Source: Bacilli bacterium
GTDB lineage: Bacteria; Bacillota_I; Bacilli_A; RF39; UBA660
Reading direction: 5' to 3'
NCBI GenBank assembly: GCA_022009835.1
Contig: CP091726.1
Location: 558,001 to 622,000, forward strand
DNA length: 64,000 nt
Part shown: in pieces, positions 29,751 through 41,265 of the stretch
How the letters are laid out: every line of letters starts with the position of its first letter
Numbering within the stretch: position 1 is the stretch's first letter
Notes under the pieces: generated by a model
The model's input: the letters and a program-made list of their open reading frames with translations, nothing else
The model's database searches: none
Told to the model about the DNA's origin: nothing
Program-made: the position numbers and the translations under genes

Positions 29751-31701
29751 GTGAAAATAAATATTAATAATGAGAGATTTAATAATGATAGTTTTGTTCT
29801 TGATAAAGAAAGACAAGTAGAAGGAACTTTGGCATCTTTAGTAAAGCCATGGCTTAAATATTATGATATAGATATTAATACTTATTCTGATGAAAAGATG
29901 GCATACTTAGATACTGATATGAATAGTTATGATTATTTCTTAAAGGTTACTAAGAGTTATGGTAATATACCGATGATATCTTATTGTGGTAAGATATATT
30001 ATAGAGAAGATGTTATTAATAAAATAGAAGAATATATTAAGAGATTTAATAAGATGAATATAAGAAGAGGAGATATTGTATCATTTATGATGCTTAATAA
30101 TCCTGATATTATCTTTATGTGGTTTGCTTTATCAAAATTAGGGGCTACTGCTAATCTAATTAAGTTTGATGAAGCTGAGGATAGAATTAGGGATATTTTA
30201 GTTAAGACAAAGTCTAAATATTTCTTTGTAAATGATGTTCCTTTAATAACTAAAAAAAGTTAGTAAGGGTATTAAAGAAGTAGATACTTTAGATAGTATT
30301 ATTTGTATGTCATTATTTGAAGAATTATCTAGTATACAAAAAAATTAAATATGTTAGTAGAAAAATGCTAAAGGTAAAAGTACACAGTAATAATCCAAAA
30401 ATTATTATATAAAGAATTAGAAAAATATTCTAACTAATATGAAGAAACAAGAAAGAGAGTCTGATTCATATAAGATAGATAAAAGATTTATGTCATTTAA
30501 AGACTGGAAGAAATATACTAGAGGAGGTAAACTACTTAATAAAACCTATGGGTATAGGTAGTGATACATCAGTAATTGTATATACTGGAGGAACTACTGG
30601 TAATGCTAAAGGAGTACCTTTAACTAATATTAATCTAAATAGTAGTGCTTATGGGTTTAAATTAGGTGATTTAGGTTTTGATGTTGGTAAAACTTCTATG
30701 AGTATTTTACCACCATCAGTAGCTTATTATTATAATGCTACATATTGTTTATTATGTTGTGGTGTATCTGTAGAATTAATACCTTTCTTTACTCCTAAAG
30801 AATATCCTCTATTACTAGATAAGTATAAACCAAATATTTTTCTTATCAGGACCAATTTTATTTAAAGAAATGGTAGATAGTAATATTGTTAAAGATACTT
30901 CATTTATGACTAGTCCAATATCTGGAGGAGATAAACTTACTGTAGCTGAAGAAGAGTCCGCTAATGAATATATAAGAAATCATGGTGGTAATGCTACTTT
31001 AAAACAGGGATATGGTGAGAGCGAGTCAACAGCAGCGGCTACTTATTCTAAAGAGATTGCTTATGCTTTAGGTAGTATAGGTATTCCGTTTATTAATGTT
31101 ACTGTTAGTATGTTTGATGAAAATAATAATGAAATACCATTTGGTGAAGGTAAAATAGGGGAAATATGTATAAGTGGTCCTACTGTTATGAATGGTTATT
31201 TTGAGGATAAGGAAGAGACTGATCAGGTGTTAATTAAACATAAGGATGGTAAGATGTGGCTTCATACTAGTGATTATGGTTATATGGATAATGATGGTAG
31301 AATATATCATTGTGGTAGAGCTAAGAGAATGATTACTAGAAGTGGTGATAAAGTATGGTTAACTGCTATTGAAGAAATAATTAAAACTCATCATAATGTT
31401 TTTGATTGCTGTGTAGTAAAAAAAGAAGATTCTATTGAAAGAGAAATACCAGTATGTCATATTATCTTTAATAATGAAGATGAAAAAGAAACTACTATTA
31501 ATGAATTAAATGAAATGATATATACTAAATTAAAAAGAACATTATATTCCTAAATATTATGTTATTACTAAAGAAATACCTCTTACTGAAGTAAATAAGA
31601 AAGTGGATTTTGTAAAAATTAGAAAGAGAAGATATTTTTTTGATAATAATGTTTATGATATAAATGGTAATATAATAGAATTAAGAAAGGGTAAAAACTA
31701 G
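29751..31701 (+). CDS. AMP-forming acyl-CoA synthetase/adenylation enzyme, frameshifted
   Basis: About 640 aa of the ANL superfamily, activating a carboxylate as acyl-AMP. The P-loop is YTGGTTGNAKGVP (after 30590); GYGESESTAAATY corresponds to the A5 motif; LHTSDYGYMDNDGRIYHCGR to A7/A8; and the A10 Lys region is EVNKKVDFV. Start chosen at GTG 29751 after GGGAGGGG. Breaks are clustered in 30255-30545 and at 30845 and 31545, all in A/T runs. The substrate is unknown; it could be a fatty acid. A lone transcription unit. Confidence 0.8.
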
Positions 31702-31737
31702 AATATTAAAATAATTATTTATATATAGAGTTTTTTT

Positions 31738-31764
31738 AAGAAGATATTAAGTTATCTTCTTTTT
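31738..31764 (+). terminator. Terminator of ligase gene
   Basis: AAGAAGATA pairs with TATCTTCTT, followed by T. Confidence 0.8.
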
Positions 31765-31768
31765 AATA

Positions 31769-31876
31769 GGGAAAAATAGAGGTTAGCAAGTATTTCACCA
31801 TGGATATGATATCTTAATGTTATTCATTCCTAGACTATAGGCTAGGAATGACATGAAAATACTTTGGATTTTCATG
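31769..31876 (+). repeat. Intergenic structured element, copy C
   Basis: Core GAGGTTAG-AAGTATT and GGATATGATATCTTA, then stem 1 TCATTCCTAG/CTAGGAATGA (loop ACTATAGG) and abutting stem 2 CATGAAAAT/ATTTTCATG (loop ACTTTGG). Stem sequences are wholly different from copies A and D, yet stem lengths (10 and 9 bp), loop lengths (8 and 7) and loop sequence are kept. This is strong covariation. Confidence 0.8.
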
Positions 31877-31935
31877 AAAGGTATAGTAATTTTAATTGAT
31901 TTATGATAAAATTAAATAAAGAATAGGAGGAAGAT

Positions 31936-33775
31936 ATGTATAGTATTTGTTTTTACAATAACGGGTGTAATATTTTTCTATATTATTGTTTACTTTATAT
32001 TGTTTTTAAGTCAAAATTTAGGACATTGGAAAATAAAATATATTATGGTATGATTATAACTACTCTTATAGCTGGTTTAGTTGAAATATATTCATTTATT
32101 TTGGTTAGTAATGGTATTGGGATAGATTCTAAGTTATATCTTTTATACTTTAAAGTTATTATTTTTTTAAGTTTTTGTGGTTTGGTTATATTTATTTACT
32201 TTATATACAGTAATAGTAACATTAAAATTAAAAAGATAAAGATAATGATAGGTATAGAATAATCTTGATAATATCCTCTGTTATATTTGCTATATTATCA
32301 ATGATTGCTATTTTATTACCAATAAGTATAAATAAAGTAGGTGTTTTATTATTACCTACTGGTAGTGGGGTAGAAGTTATTTATTTATTAGCAATGGTAT
32401 GTTTTATTATTATGATTATAACTATTATATCTAATCATACTGAATTAAAGAATAAGAAATATTATCCGGTATATTTTTTTATTAGTAATACTGGGTATAA
32501 TGATATTAGTACAAAAGATATTTCCTGATTTATTATTAATAAATTTTTTTCTTTATCAATAATAATTTATATTATGTATTTTTACGATAGAAAATCCTGA
32601 TATAAAAACTATCTAAAAGAATTAGAGTATACTAAAGAATTATTAGATAAGAGAAATGAATTAGCTTCAAATACGATAAATAATTTAGTTATAAGTATTA
32701 AAGAACCTCTTACTGAAATAGTAAACTTTAGTAATAAAAAAATAAATAAAAATAATGTGTCTTTATCTTTAGAAGAAATAAAAGAATTACAGAGGACTAC
32801 TCTTTCATTAGTAGATCAAGTTAATAGGGTAATGGATATAACTAGAATAGAAAGTAGTGATTATAGTATTAAAGAGAAAAATACCATACTAGTAATTTAA
32901 TTGATAATATTAAAGGGGTATTAGAGAAAAAGTAATGTTGGGGTTAATTATGAGATAGATACTTTACCTAAAAGTACTTTATGGTAGTGATATTAATATA
33001 GTACAGACTTTTTTTCTTATTTAGTGGATTTTTATTAGTAAATATTTTGATAATTATACTTTAAGTATTAGGATATCTAGTTTATTAGTTAGAAATAAAT
33101 GTCGTTTAAAGTTTTTCTTTAGTAGTGGATTCTAAATATAATAATTTGGATGTATATGAGAAAGATAATAAATATACAATATCTAGTAAATCTATAGAAT
33201 ATGAAATATATGAAAAAAATTAATTGATTTACAAAAGTGGTCGTAATTTTTATAAGTAAAGATGGTAGTAAGGTTATATTTGAATTTTCTTTATATCAAA
33301 GATATGTGGATGTAAAAGATATTGATGATAATGAAGAAGTAGAATACTTTGATGCTAGTGATAAGAATGTTTTAATTGCTCTTAATAGTCATAATGATAT
33401 AAGAGAGTTATCAAAATTATTAATGAATTATAATATTAATATAACAACGGTTGGTTGTATAAATGAATTAAAATGAATTACTTAGTGGTAATAAAAACAT
33501 TTGACTTAGTATTTTTTTATCAGATGATATATATGGAATAGATAATTATAATGTTAAGAATATTAATGATTTTTAAAAAGAACTATTAATAAATTATCTT
33601 TAGTAGCGGGTTATAAATTAGAAATAGTATTAGTTACATTAAATGATTATCAAAAAAAGAAAATATTGAGTATTTAAAATTACCTATATCTAAAAACTAA
33701 ATTAGATGATATTTTTAGTTAAGTATTTAGATGAGGATTGATACTATCGAAGATAAAAAAGTTAGAAATATGTAA
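31936..33775 (+). CDS. Membrane sensor kinase-like protein with receiver-like tail, degenerate and frameshifted
   Basis: About 610 aa joined. Six or seven N-terminal membrane helices (to about 32590), a coiled helix (LEYTKELLDKRNEL), then a dimerisation-helix-like segment NLVISIKEPLTEIV where a kinase would have an H-box with HE; no His is present. A segment like the N-box (GSDINIVQTF) follows, but no clear ATP G-boxes. The C-terminus resembles a receiver: NVLIALNSHNDIRELSKLL, IDLVFLSDD, and LPISKTKLDD for the Lys loop. Many A/T-run breaks. Probably a hybrid histidine-kinase-derived regulator without ordinary phosphotransfer, though errors could hide residues. RBS AGGAGGAAG. Confidence 0.5.
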
Positions 33776-33803
33776 TTTTTAAATTGTGCGGTATATTTAG
33801 ATT

Positions 33804-33827
33804 AAAGGTAAATTACTACCTTTTTTT
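33804..33827 (+). terminator. Terminator
   Basis: AAAGGTA/TACCTTT with loop AATTAC, then T-run. Confidence 0.8.
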
Positions 33828-33888
33828 CTCTTTTTGTTATCTTGTTTTTTTAACTATATTTACTATATAATAAGAAGAGAGGGAAGTT

Positions 33889-34714
33889 ATGGAGAAAAAG
33901 TATTATTAAAATAGTTAATATGGAATTTAAATATAATAAAGAAGATTATCTTTTTTAGGAACTTTAATTTAGAGATTAAGAAAGGTAGTTTTTACTTCAA
34001 TTATAGGAAAGAATGGTTCTGGTAAATCAACTCTTGCTAAAATATTAGTAGGATTATATAAAGCAGATGGTTATATTACAATAGATGGTTATTTATTAAA
34101 TGATTTTTATATTAAAGAGATTAGAAGAGTGTTAGCGGTATGTTTTAATGATGCTGATAGTCATTTTATTGGAGAGACTGTTAAAGATGATTTGGTTTTT
34201 TCTTTAGAGAATTTGGAGTATTCTAAGAAAGAAATGACTTCTAGTGTAGAAATTATTAGTAAGAAGTTTAAGTTAGAAAAATATATTGGAAAAAGTCTCC
34301 AGATATGCTTACTAATAGTGAAAAAGAAAAAGGTAATGATAGCTTCTTGTCTTATTTATAAGCCTAAGATATTGTTATTAGATGAGTCTATTTATAAACT
34401 TAATGCTACTGATAAAAAAATTGGTATTTAAGATACTTAAGGAGTATCAAAGGGAATATGGTCTTACTATTATTCTTATTACACATGATTTGGAAGATAC
34501 ATTATATTCTGATGATATTATTTTTACTTGATAAGGGTAAAATTGTTATTCATGGTTCAAAAAGAATTTATATATGAAGATGATAAATTAGAAAAAAAAT
34601 GGGTTTTAATTTACCTTTTTATTGTTAAACTTTCTCATAATTTAATGTTATATGATTTATTAGATAGAGTTTATTTTTGATAGTGGGGAGGTTATGAAGA
34701 AATTATGGCCATAG
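33889..34714 (+). CDS. ecfA1: Energy-coupling factor transporter ATPase A1, frameshifted
   Basis: One of two ABC ATPases of the ECF vitamin/metal-uptake module. About 270 aa. Walker A IIGKNGSGKSTLAK, Walker B KILLLDESI (Glu-Ser where Glu-Pro/Ala is usual), and H-loop LITHDLED. The signature loop is weak (MLTNSEKEKVMIA in place of SGGQ). Breaks in A/T runs near 33900, 33955, 33990, 34300, 34430, 34520 and 34590. TATAAT is 27 bases upstream. It overlaps ecfA2 by 10 bases. The order ecfA1-ecfA2-ecfT-truA is the standard Firmicute arrangement. Confidence 0.85.
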
Positions 34715-35491
34715 TATTGAATAAGGTTTCTTATAAGGATAAGTTAAAGAATATTAGTTATACTTTTGAAGAGGGTAAAATTACTTCTGTTCTTTCTGTT
34801 AGTGGTAATGGTAAAACATTATTTAGTTATATTTTATCTGGTTTAATTAAAAGATTATACTGGTGAAGTTATTAATAGTTATGAAGGTAGAAATATGGGA
34901 TATGTATTTCAAAATCCAGAGGAATCTTTTATTTTTAATAATGTGAGAGAGGAAATTAGTTTTGGTCTTAAGAAATATAATTATAAGATTGATATGCTTG
35001 ATAAGAGAATAGAAGATTCTCTTAAGATGGTGGGTTTAGATAATAGTTATTTAGATAGAAATCCTTTTGATTTATCTAGTGGTGAGAAATGTCTTTTTAG
35101 CATTAGGGGTTGTATTATCTCTTAATCCAAAACTTTTTAATTATTGATGAACCTACACTTTATTTAGATAATAAAAAAATATGGAATATTTAATTAAGTT
35201 AATTAAGAAATTAAAGAATAACTATCATAAGACTATTATTATTTTTTTACTAGTGATATAGAGTTTGCTATTAGACTTACTGATAATTATGTTATTTTAA
35301 AAAATGGTAAGATTTGTAGTAGTGGGACCTCTAAAGAACTTCTTAATAATATTCCTAGACTTAAGTCTTCGGGTATAGAGATTCCTAGAATAATAGAATT
35401 TATTAATGTAGTTAATAAGAAAAAGAATATTAATCTTGATATGACTTTTGATATCAAAGAACTTATGAAAGATATATATAGGCATGTTTAA
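34705..35491 (+). CDS. ecfA2: Energy-coupling factor transporter ATPase A2, frameshifted
   Basis: Second ECF ATPase, about 260 aa. Walker A is SVSGNGKTLF (first Gly replaced by Ser), Q-loop FQNPEESFIF is the classical EcfA form, signature LSSGEKCLF, Walker B LLIIDEPTLYLD, and the H-loop position reads FTSDIEFA without the usual His. The divergent Walker A and H-loop suggest this is the weaker ATPase site or that errors obscure it. Breaks near 34850, 35100, 35135, 35180 and 35245. The end overlaps ecfT start by 8 bases. Confidence 0.83.
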
Positions 35492-36244
35492 TAACATTAC
35501 TTTTGGTAAATATTATAATAAGAATTCTGTTATTCATAGGTTAAGTCCAGTATTTAAATTGATATCTTTAATGATAATGATTGTTGGTATATTCTTTATT
35601 GATAGTTATATTGATATATTGATGTTTTCTTTATATTTAGTGTTAGTGATGGTATATAGTGATATTAGAATAATTACTTATTTAAAAAATATATATAGTA
35701 TTAAGATATTTTTTTATTATTTATTTTTTTATTATTGATTTGATATTTAATTCTAATATTAATAATATTGTATTTGATTTATATAAATTAATATTTATTA
35801 TTATTTATAGTAGTGCTCTTTCTTATACTACTAGTACTAGTGAGATTACTTATGGTATAGAGAGAATACTTAAGGTATTTAATAATTATATTCCAGTTAA
35901 TGATATTGCAATGATTATTACTTTAACAATTAGATATATTCCTACACTTACGATGGAAGCTGATAGGATTATTAAGGCTCAAAAGATGAGAGGGATTGAT
36001 TTTGATAGTAAGAATATTAAGAATAAGATATCTTCTTTGGTAGGGGTGTTTATTCCAATGTTTATTTTATCTATTAAGAAATCTGAAAGTCTTGGTGATA
36101 TTATGGATTTAAGATTATATAATTATGGAAAATCTAGAACTAATTATAGGACTAATAGTTGGAAAAAAAGATAGATAGTTTATTACTTATTTTAAATATA
36201 ATAATACTTATTATAGTGATATTTTTATTAGTGGGGAGGTATAT
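35484..36244 (+). CDS. ecfT: Energy-coupling factor transporter transmembrane protein EcfT, frameshifted
   Basis: Membrane scaffold joining the ATPases to substrate-binding S-components. Starts MFNNITFGKYYNKNSVIHR with HRLSPVFKL as in the family; multiple helices; the coupling-helix motif is KAQKMRGIDF (family: A-R-G). About 250 aa. Breaks near 35720 and 36170 in T/A runs; the last helix (LLLILNIIILIIVIFLL) runs to just before truA, and the exact stop is uncertain. No S-component gene is in the window, so the substrate is unknown. Confidence 0.83.
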
Positions 36245-36245
36245 A

Positions 36246-37028
36246 ATGAGATATTTAATTACGGTAAGTTATGATGGGACTTTGTTTTCTGGTTATCAGA
36301 AACAGCCTAAGGAGAGAACTGTTCAAGGAGAGTTAGAGAAGGCTTTAAAAGAAATAAGTGGGGGTAAAAAGATTGATGTTCATGCTTCAGGTAGAACTGA
36401 TCGTGGTGTTCATGCTATAGCACAGAGAGTTCATTTTGATTTGGATATGAATATTACTTTAGAAAAAAAATTAGCTAAAGGACTTAATAGTATTCTTCCA
36501 GAAGATATTTTTGTAAGAAAAGTGGAAGAGGTACCAGAAGATTTTCATGCTAGATTTTCGGCGATTGGGAAGGAGTATATTTATAAACTTAATATGGGGG
36601 AATATAATCCGTTAGAGAGAAATTATGTTTATCAATATAATAAAAAATTAGATGTAGTTGAGATGGAAAGAGCTATGAAGTATTTAGAGGGTACACATAA
36701 TTTTAAGTCTTTTACAAAAACAGATGAGGAAAAAAAGATGATTATGTTAGAACTATATCACAAACTAATTTGATTAGAGATGCTAAAGATATTAATAAGA
36801 TTACTTTTAGTATTTGTTGGGACTGGTTTTTTAAGATATATGGTTAGAAATATTGTTGGAACTTTAATTATGGTTGGTGAGGGTAAAATTAAAAGTGAAG
36901 ATGTTATTGATATTTTAAAGAAAGAAGATAGAAGAAGTGCAGGAAAAACGGCGAACGGGGAAGGGTTATATTTAAAGAATGTCTTTTTACTAATTTACAA
37001 GTTAAGAAAAATATATTATAATAAATAA
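36246..37028 (+). CDS. truA: tRNA pseudouridine(38-40) synthase, frameshifted
   Basis: Modifies U38-U40 in tRNA anticodon stems. About 250 aa. Starts MRYLITVSYDGTLFSGYQ; catalytic Asp in ASGRTDRGVHA; FHARFSAIGKEY; C-terminal FLRYMVRNIVGTL. RBS GGGGAGG at 8 bases. Breaks near 36728 and 36805. If one T in the run at 36983 is extra the protein ends VFY at 36993, like other TruA, instead of at 37028. Last gene of the ecf operon. Confidence 0.88.
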
Positions 37029-37044
37029 GTGAGGAAGTGTTAGA

Positions 37045-37575
37045 ATGGGAAGAGAATTAAAAAAAGGAAAACAAGCAAAAAAAGAGAAGGAAAGAATGTT
37101 AAAGAGGTACAAGTTAAGAAACAAGATAGTAATACAATTGAACCTAAGTCTTTATTGATTATATTAGGAGTTATTGTAGTATTTTTGTGTTATTTTATAT
37201 TTTATTACTAGTATATTTGTTACCAAAGATTTTAATGGTAAGAATAATAATAGTAATAATGATAATGTATCTATTACTAATAAGATACTTGCTAGTGATA
37301 GTTTGAGACAGGGTGAAGAAGTATATTATGTTTATTATTATGATACTACTAATGAAGATAGTAGTGTGTCTAGTGTAGTAGCTAGTCTTGATGATAAGGT
37401 ATATAGAGTTGATTTACATGATGATTTTAATAGTAACTTTGTTGGAGAACCATCAGGTGTTGTTAATAATATTAGTGATCTTAAAGTTAAGAGTCCTACT
37501 GTTATTAAAGTTGAAAGTGAGAGTATAGTTGCTTTCTTTAGTGGTAGTGAAGAAATTAAGATTGGTTTAAAATAA
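37045..37575 (+). CDS. Membrane-anchored protein of unknown function, frameshifted
   Basis: About 177 aa. A Lys-rich cytosolic start (MGRELKKGKQAKKEKER), one membrane helix (LLIILGVIVVFLCYFI), an Asn-rich linker, and a small extracellular domain with GEEVYYVYYYDTT, DDKVYRVDLHD and PTVIKVESESIVAFFSG. The strand order resembles a thioredoxin-like fold but the CxxC is absent. Breaks near 37080 and 37200. In line with truA and the HAD gene. Not recognised. Confidence 0.45.
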
Positions 37576-37594
37576 TTAGAAAGAGGGGGATATA

Positions 37595-38088
37595 ATGAAA
37601 AAGTTATATTTAGATTGTGATGGTGTAATATTAGATACTATTAATATGTCTTATAAGATGCTTAAGGAAAAAGGTATTGAGAGTGAAGAAGAAAAGAAAG
37701 ATTTTTATCGTAACTTATCTTGGGAAGAATTGATTATTGAAGCAGGTGAGATTAACAATTCAATAGATAAGATAAAGAAACTTGCTGAAGTATATGATGT
37801 TGAGATACTTACGCATGTTATTTCTGATGGTGAAATTATTGCTAAAGAAAATTATTTTAAGGCAGTACTTCCTAATATTAAGGTTATTCCTGTTCCTAAA
37901 GAGATTGATAAGGCTGATTATGTTGATCCGAATGGTAGTATACTTGTAGATGATTTTTCTTCCTAATTTAGAATATTGGGAAAAAAAGGGAGGTATACCT
38001 ATTAAATTTTTCTGATAGTGATAAGGAATGTAAATATAAAAAAATTAATGATTTATCTGAATTATTAGAACTTGATTTTAGTAGATAG
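37595..38088 (+). CDS. HAD-superfamily hydrolase (5'(3')-deoxyribonucleotidase-like), frameshifted
   Basis: About 164 aa. Catalytic DxD motif in LYLDCDGVILDT; a small helical cap; SILVDDFLPNLEYW is the C-terminal acidic motif across the break near 37965. Size and motif I with DGV fit the NT5C/5-nucleotidase-like subfamily, which dephosphorylates nucleotides; the real substrate is unknown. RBS AGAGGGGG. Directly precedes hisS. Confidence 0.65.
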
Positions 38089-38099
38089 AAGGTGTTAAG

Positions 38100-39388
38100 A
38101 TGAAATTGATGAATGTTAAGGGAACAGTGGATAATTTACCTAATAAAGAAATATTAAGAAGAAGAGTTGTTAATACTCTTACTGATACTTTTGAGAAGTA
38201 TGGTTATTTACCACTTGATACTAGTATATTGTGTTATTATGATTTACTTGCTTCAAAATATGCTGGTGGTAGTGAAATATTAAAAGAAGTTTATACTTTA
38301 AAAGATCAGGGTGATAGAACTTTAGGTTTAAGATATGATCTAACAGTACCTTTTTCTAAAGTTATTAGTATGAATGTTGGTAGAGATATTACTTTACCTT
38401 TTAAGAGATATGAAGTTGGTAAGGTGTTTAGAGATGGTCCTGTTAAAGTTGGTAGGGCAAGAGAATTTTATCAATGTGATGTTGATGTATGTGGTATAGA
38501 GGGTTCTTTTATTGAGGCTGAAATGTTAGAGATGACAGTAGAATGTTATAAGAAACTTGGTATTGATATTTATATTGAAATTAACAATCGTAAATTACTT
38601 GAGGGTTTTATAATTAGTACAGGTATCCCTCAAGAACTTACTAGTGATGTTATTTTTATCGGTAGATAAACTTGCTAAAAATAGGAGAATCTGGTGTAAG
38701 AGAAGAATTAAATGAATTTAATATTGATAATGATAAGTTAGATAAGTTGTTTGATTTATTTAAGTGTGATATTGATAGTTTAGATAATTTGAATATTGAT
38801 AATGATTGTTTTATAAACGGTAAGAAAGAGATAAAAGAATTATTTAATTATATCGATAAATTATCTTTAAATGGGTATGTTAGGTTTACTCCTTATTTAG
38901 CTAGAGGACTTGAAATATATACTGGTACAGTATGGGAAGTGTTTGATAAAAAGGAGAGAATTAGATCCGCTATTGGAGGGGGAGGTAGATATGATAAGAT
39001 TATTACTAATTTTGTAAATGATGGTAATAGTTATCCTGCTGTTGGTATTTCTTTTGGGTTAGTTCCTATTTGTGAGTTACTTGAGGATACTTCTGATAAT
39101 GGATTATATGATTTACTTATTATTCCAATTTCTACTGAAGTTGAGGCTTTGCTTCTTGCTAGTGAGATTAGAAAAAAGGATATCAAGGTAATAATTGAAA
39201 TGAATAAGAGGAAAGTTAAGAAGGCTTTAGATTCTGCTAATAAGAATAATATTCCGTATGTTATAATTTTAGGTGAAGACGAAGTAAATAGTGGTAAGAT
39301 AAATATTAAAGATATGAATAATAGTACTAATATTGAAATTGATATCAGTGATATTGATAAGATGGTTAAGCTAATTAAAGGTAAGTAG
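38100..39388 (+). CDS. hisS: Histidine--tRNA ligase, one frame break
   Basis: Class II aminoacyl-tRNA synthetase, about 429 aa. Motif 2 region LRYDLTVPFSKV and GPVKVGRAREFYQCDVD; histidine loop YLARGLEIYTGTVWEV; motif 3 AIGGGGRYD followed by AVGISFGL; the C-terminal anticodon-binding domain has LLIIPIS. The only break is near 38652, where one T is probably extra. RBS GAAGGTG. It starts 11 bases after the HAD gene and ends in a strong terminator. Confidence 0.94.
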
Positions 39389-39422
39389 GAGATACTTACC
39401 TTATTTATTTTTTTTTTTTTGA
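39378..39422 (+). terminator. Terminator of hisS
   Basis: AAGGTAAGTA pairs with TACTTACCTT (loop GGAGA), followed by a long T-run. Confidence 0.9.
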
Positions 39423-39492
39423 TAAAAAAAGATTTTTAAAATATAAAAAAAATGTGGTAAAAATAATTATATGAGTAGGAAAGGTGATATTA

Positions 39493-41201
39493 ATGGATAG
39501 TGTTTTTTTGATTACAATATCTGCCTTTATATTAGCTGTAATACTTATTATAGTTACAATTATTATCATAAAAAAAGAAATCAGAACAAGAAATATAAAA
39601 GGGAAATTGAAGAGTTAGATATTAGAAAGAATAATTTAATAGGAGTGCCAGTACTTAGTGAGATAACTAAGGTTAAAGAATTAGTAAAGACAGATAATTT
39701 GAAAGAAAAAGTTAGATGATTGGGATAATACTTTTACAATGATAAGAGATGATAAAATACCTGAACTTACTGATTTAATATCAGAAGCTGATTTTTTTAA
39801 TTGATAGAAAAAGATTATAAATTGGCTATTAGAAAAAAATTACGAGTATTGAAATAGAAATTAATGCTTTAAAGAAGAAGACTGATAAGTTACTTGAAGA
39901 GGTTAAATTAATTACTAATTCAGAAGAAAGAAATAGAACATTAATTACTAAGTTAAAGATAGTTTATCGTGAATATCAGAATAAATTTGAGAGAACTAAA
40001 AAAGAATATGGTCCTATTGTTACATATTTAGAAGATGAAATGAATAGTATTGATAAGTTATTTAAAAGAGTTTGAAAAGGCTATGGATAACAATGATTAT
40101 GTTTCAGTAGAAAAGAAGATTAGTATGTTAGATGATAGGATAAATACTTTGGGTAAGTTACTTGAGGATATTCCTACTATTGTACTTATGGCTACTGTAT
40201 TAGTTCCTAATAAGATAGATGAAGCTATTACTTATTATTATAGAATGAAGAGAGATGGTTATCCACTTGATTATTTGAATGTTGAGTATAATATTAAAGA
40301 GATTAAGAATAAGATTGATAATATTATGGATAATTTAAAGAAGTTAGAACTTGGTGAAGCAATTATTGAACTTAAGACTTTTATTGAGTATTTTAATGAG
40401 TTATATAATGAGTTTTGATAAAGAGAAGGAATGTAAAGATATATTTAGACAAAATATTAAGGAACTTGGTTATAAAATAGATAATATTAATAAAGTTGTT
40501 AGAGATATTTATCTTCAGATAGATGATATTAAGTATAATTATAATTTATCTGATGAGGATATTAATAAATTTAGTCTTCTTAATAAGAATTTAGAGAAGA
40601 TTAATCAAGATTATAAGATATTAGTAGATCAGGGAAAAAAATGAAAAAAATTTTTGCTTATTCTAAATTAGTAGATGAATTAAATGGTTTATCTCTTAAG
40701 TTATCTAGATTACAAGATGATTTAGATTTTCAGTTAAGATCAATTACTAGTATGAAAGATGATGAAACGAGAGCAAGAGAACAGCTTGCTACGATTGAGG
40801 GATTACTTAAGAAAGCTAAATATCGATTAAAGGATTATAAGATACCAGTTATTCCTAGTAGTTATTATATTGAACTTACAGAAGCTCAAGATGCTATTAG
40901 GGAGATTGTTAAGGAATTAGATAAAAAACCGATTGTTATTAAGATTCTTAATATAAGGGTTGATACTGCTAGAGACTTGGTATTTAAGATATATAATAAG
41001 ACAAATGATATGATAAAAACTGCTAGTAACTCTGAAAGAATTATTATATATGGTAATAGATATAGAAGTAGTTATGAAGAAATTGATATTGCTCTTACTA
41101 AAGCTGAAGAATTATTTAAGAGAGGTAAATATAAGGAATCTTTAGATTTGTCTATAAAGAGCTTGAGTTTTATTGATAAAAATATTACAGAAAAGTTTTA
41201 A
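39493..41201 (+). CDS. ezrA: Septation ring formation regulator EzrA, frameshifted
   Basis: Membrane protein that modulates FtsZ-ring placement. About 565 aa: one N-terminal helix (VFLITISAFILAVILIIV) then a long coiled-coil cytoplasmic region, the standard EzrA plan and length. Diagnostic C-terminal block: SERIIIYGNRYRSSYEEID, with TKAEELFKRGKYKESL. Also GVPVLSEITKVKEL near the start. Breaks near 39575, 39715, 39800, 39830, 40065, 40420 and 40640 are in A-runs. RBS AAAGGTGA. Confidence 0.85.
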
Positions 41202-41265
41202 AGTTGTTGCTTTTTATGTTAATTTGTGTTATTCTAATTATAGAGTAAATAGGGAGGAAAGTTAA

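Noticed and set aside
33889..35491. ECF ATPases as true pseudogenes
   Set aside because: Motifs and operon order are conserved and every break is in a homopolymer, as in clearly essential genes nearby.
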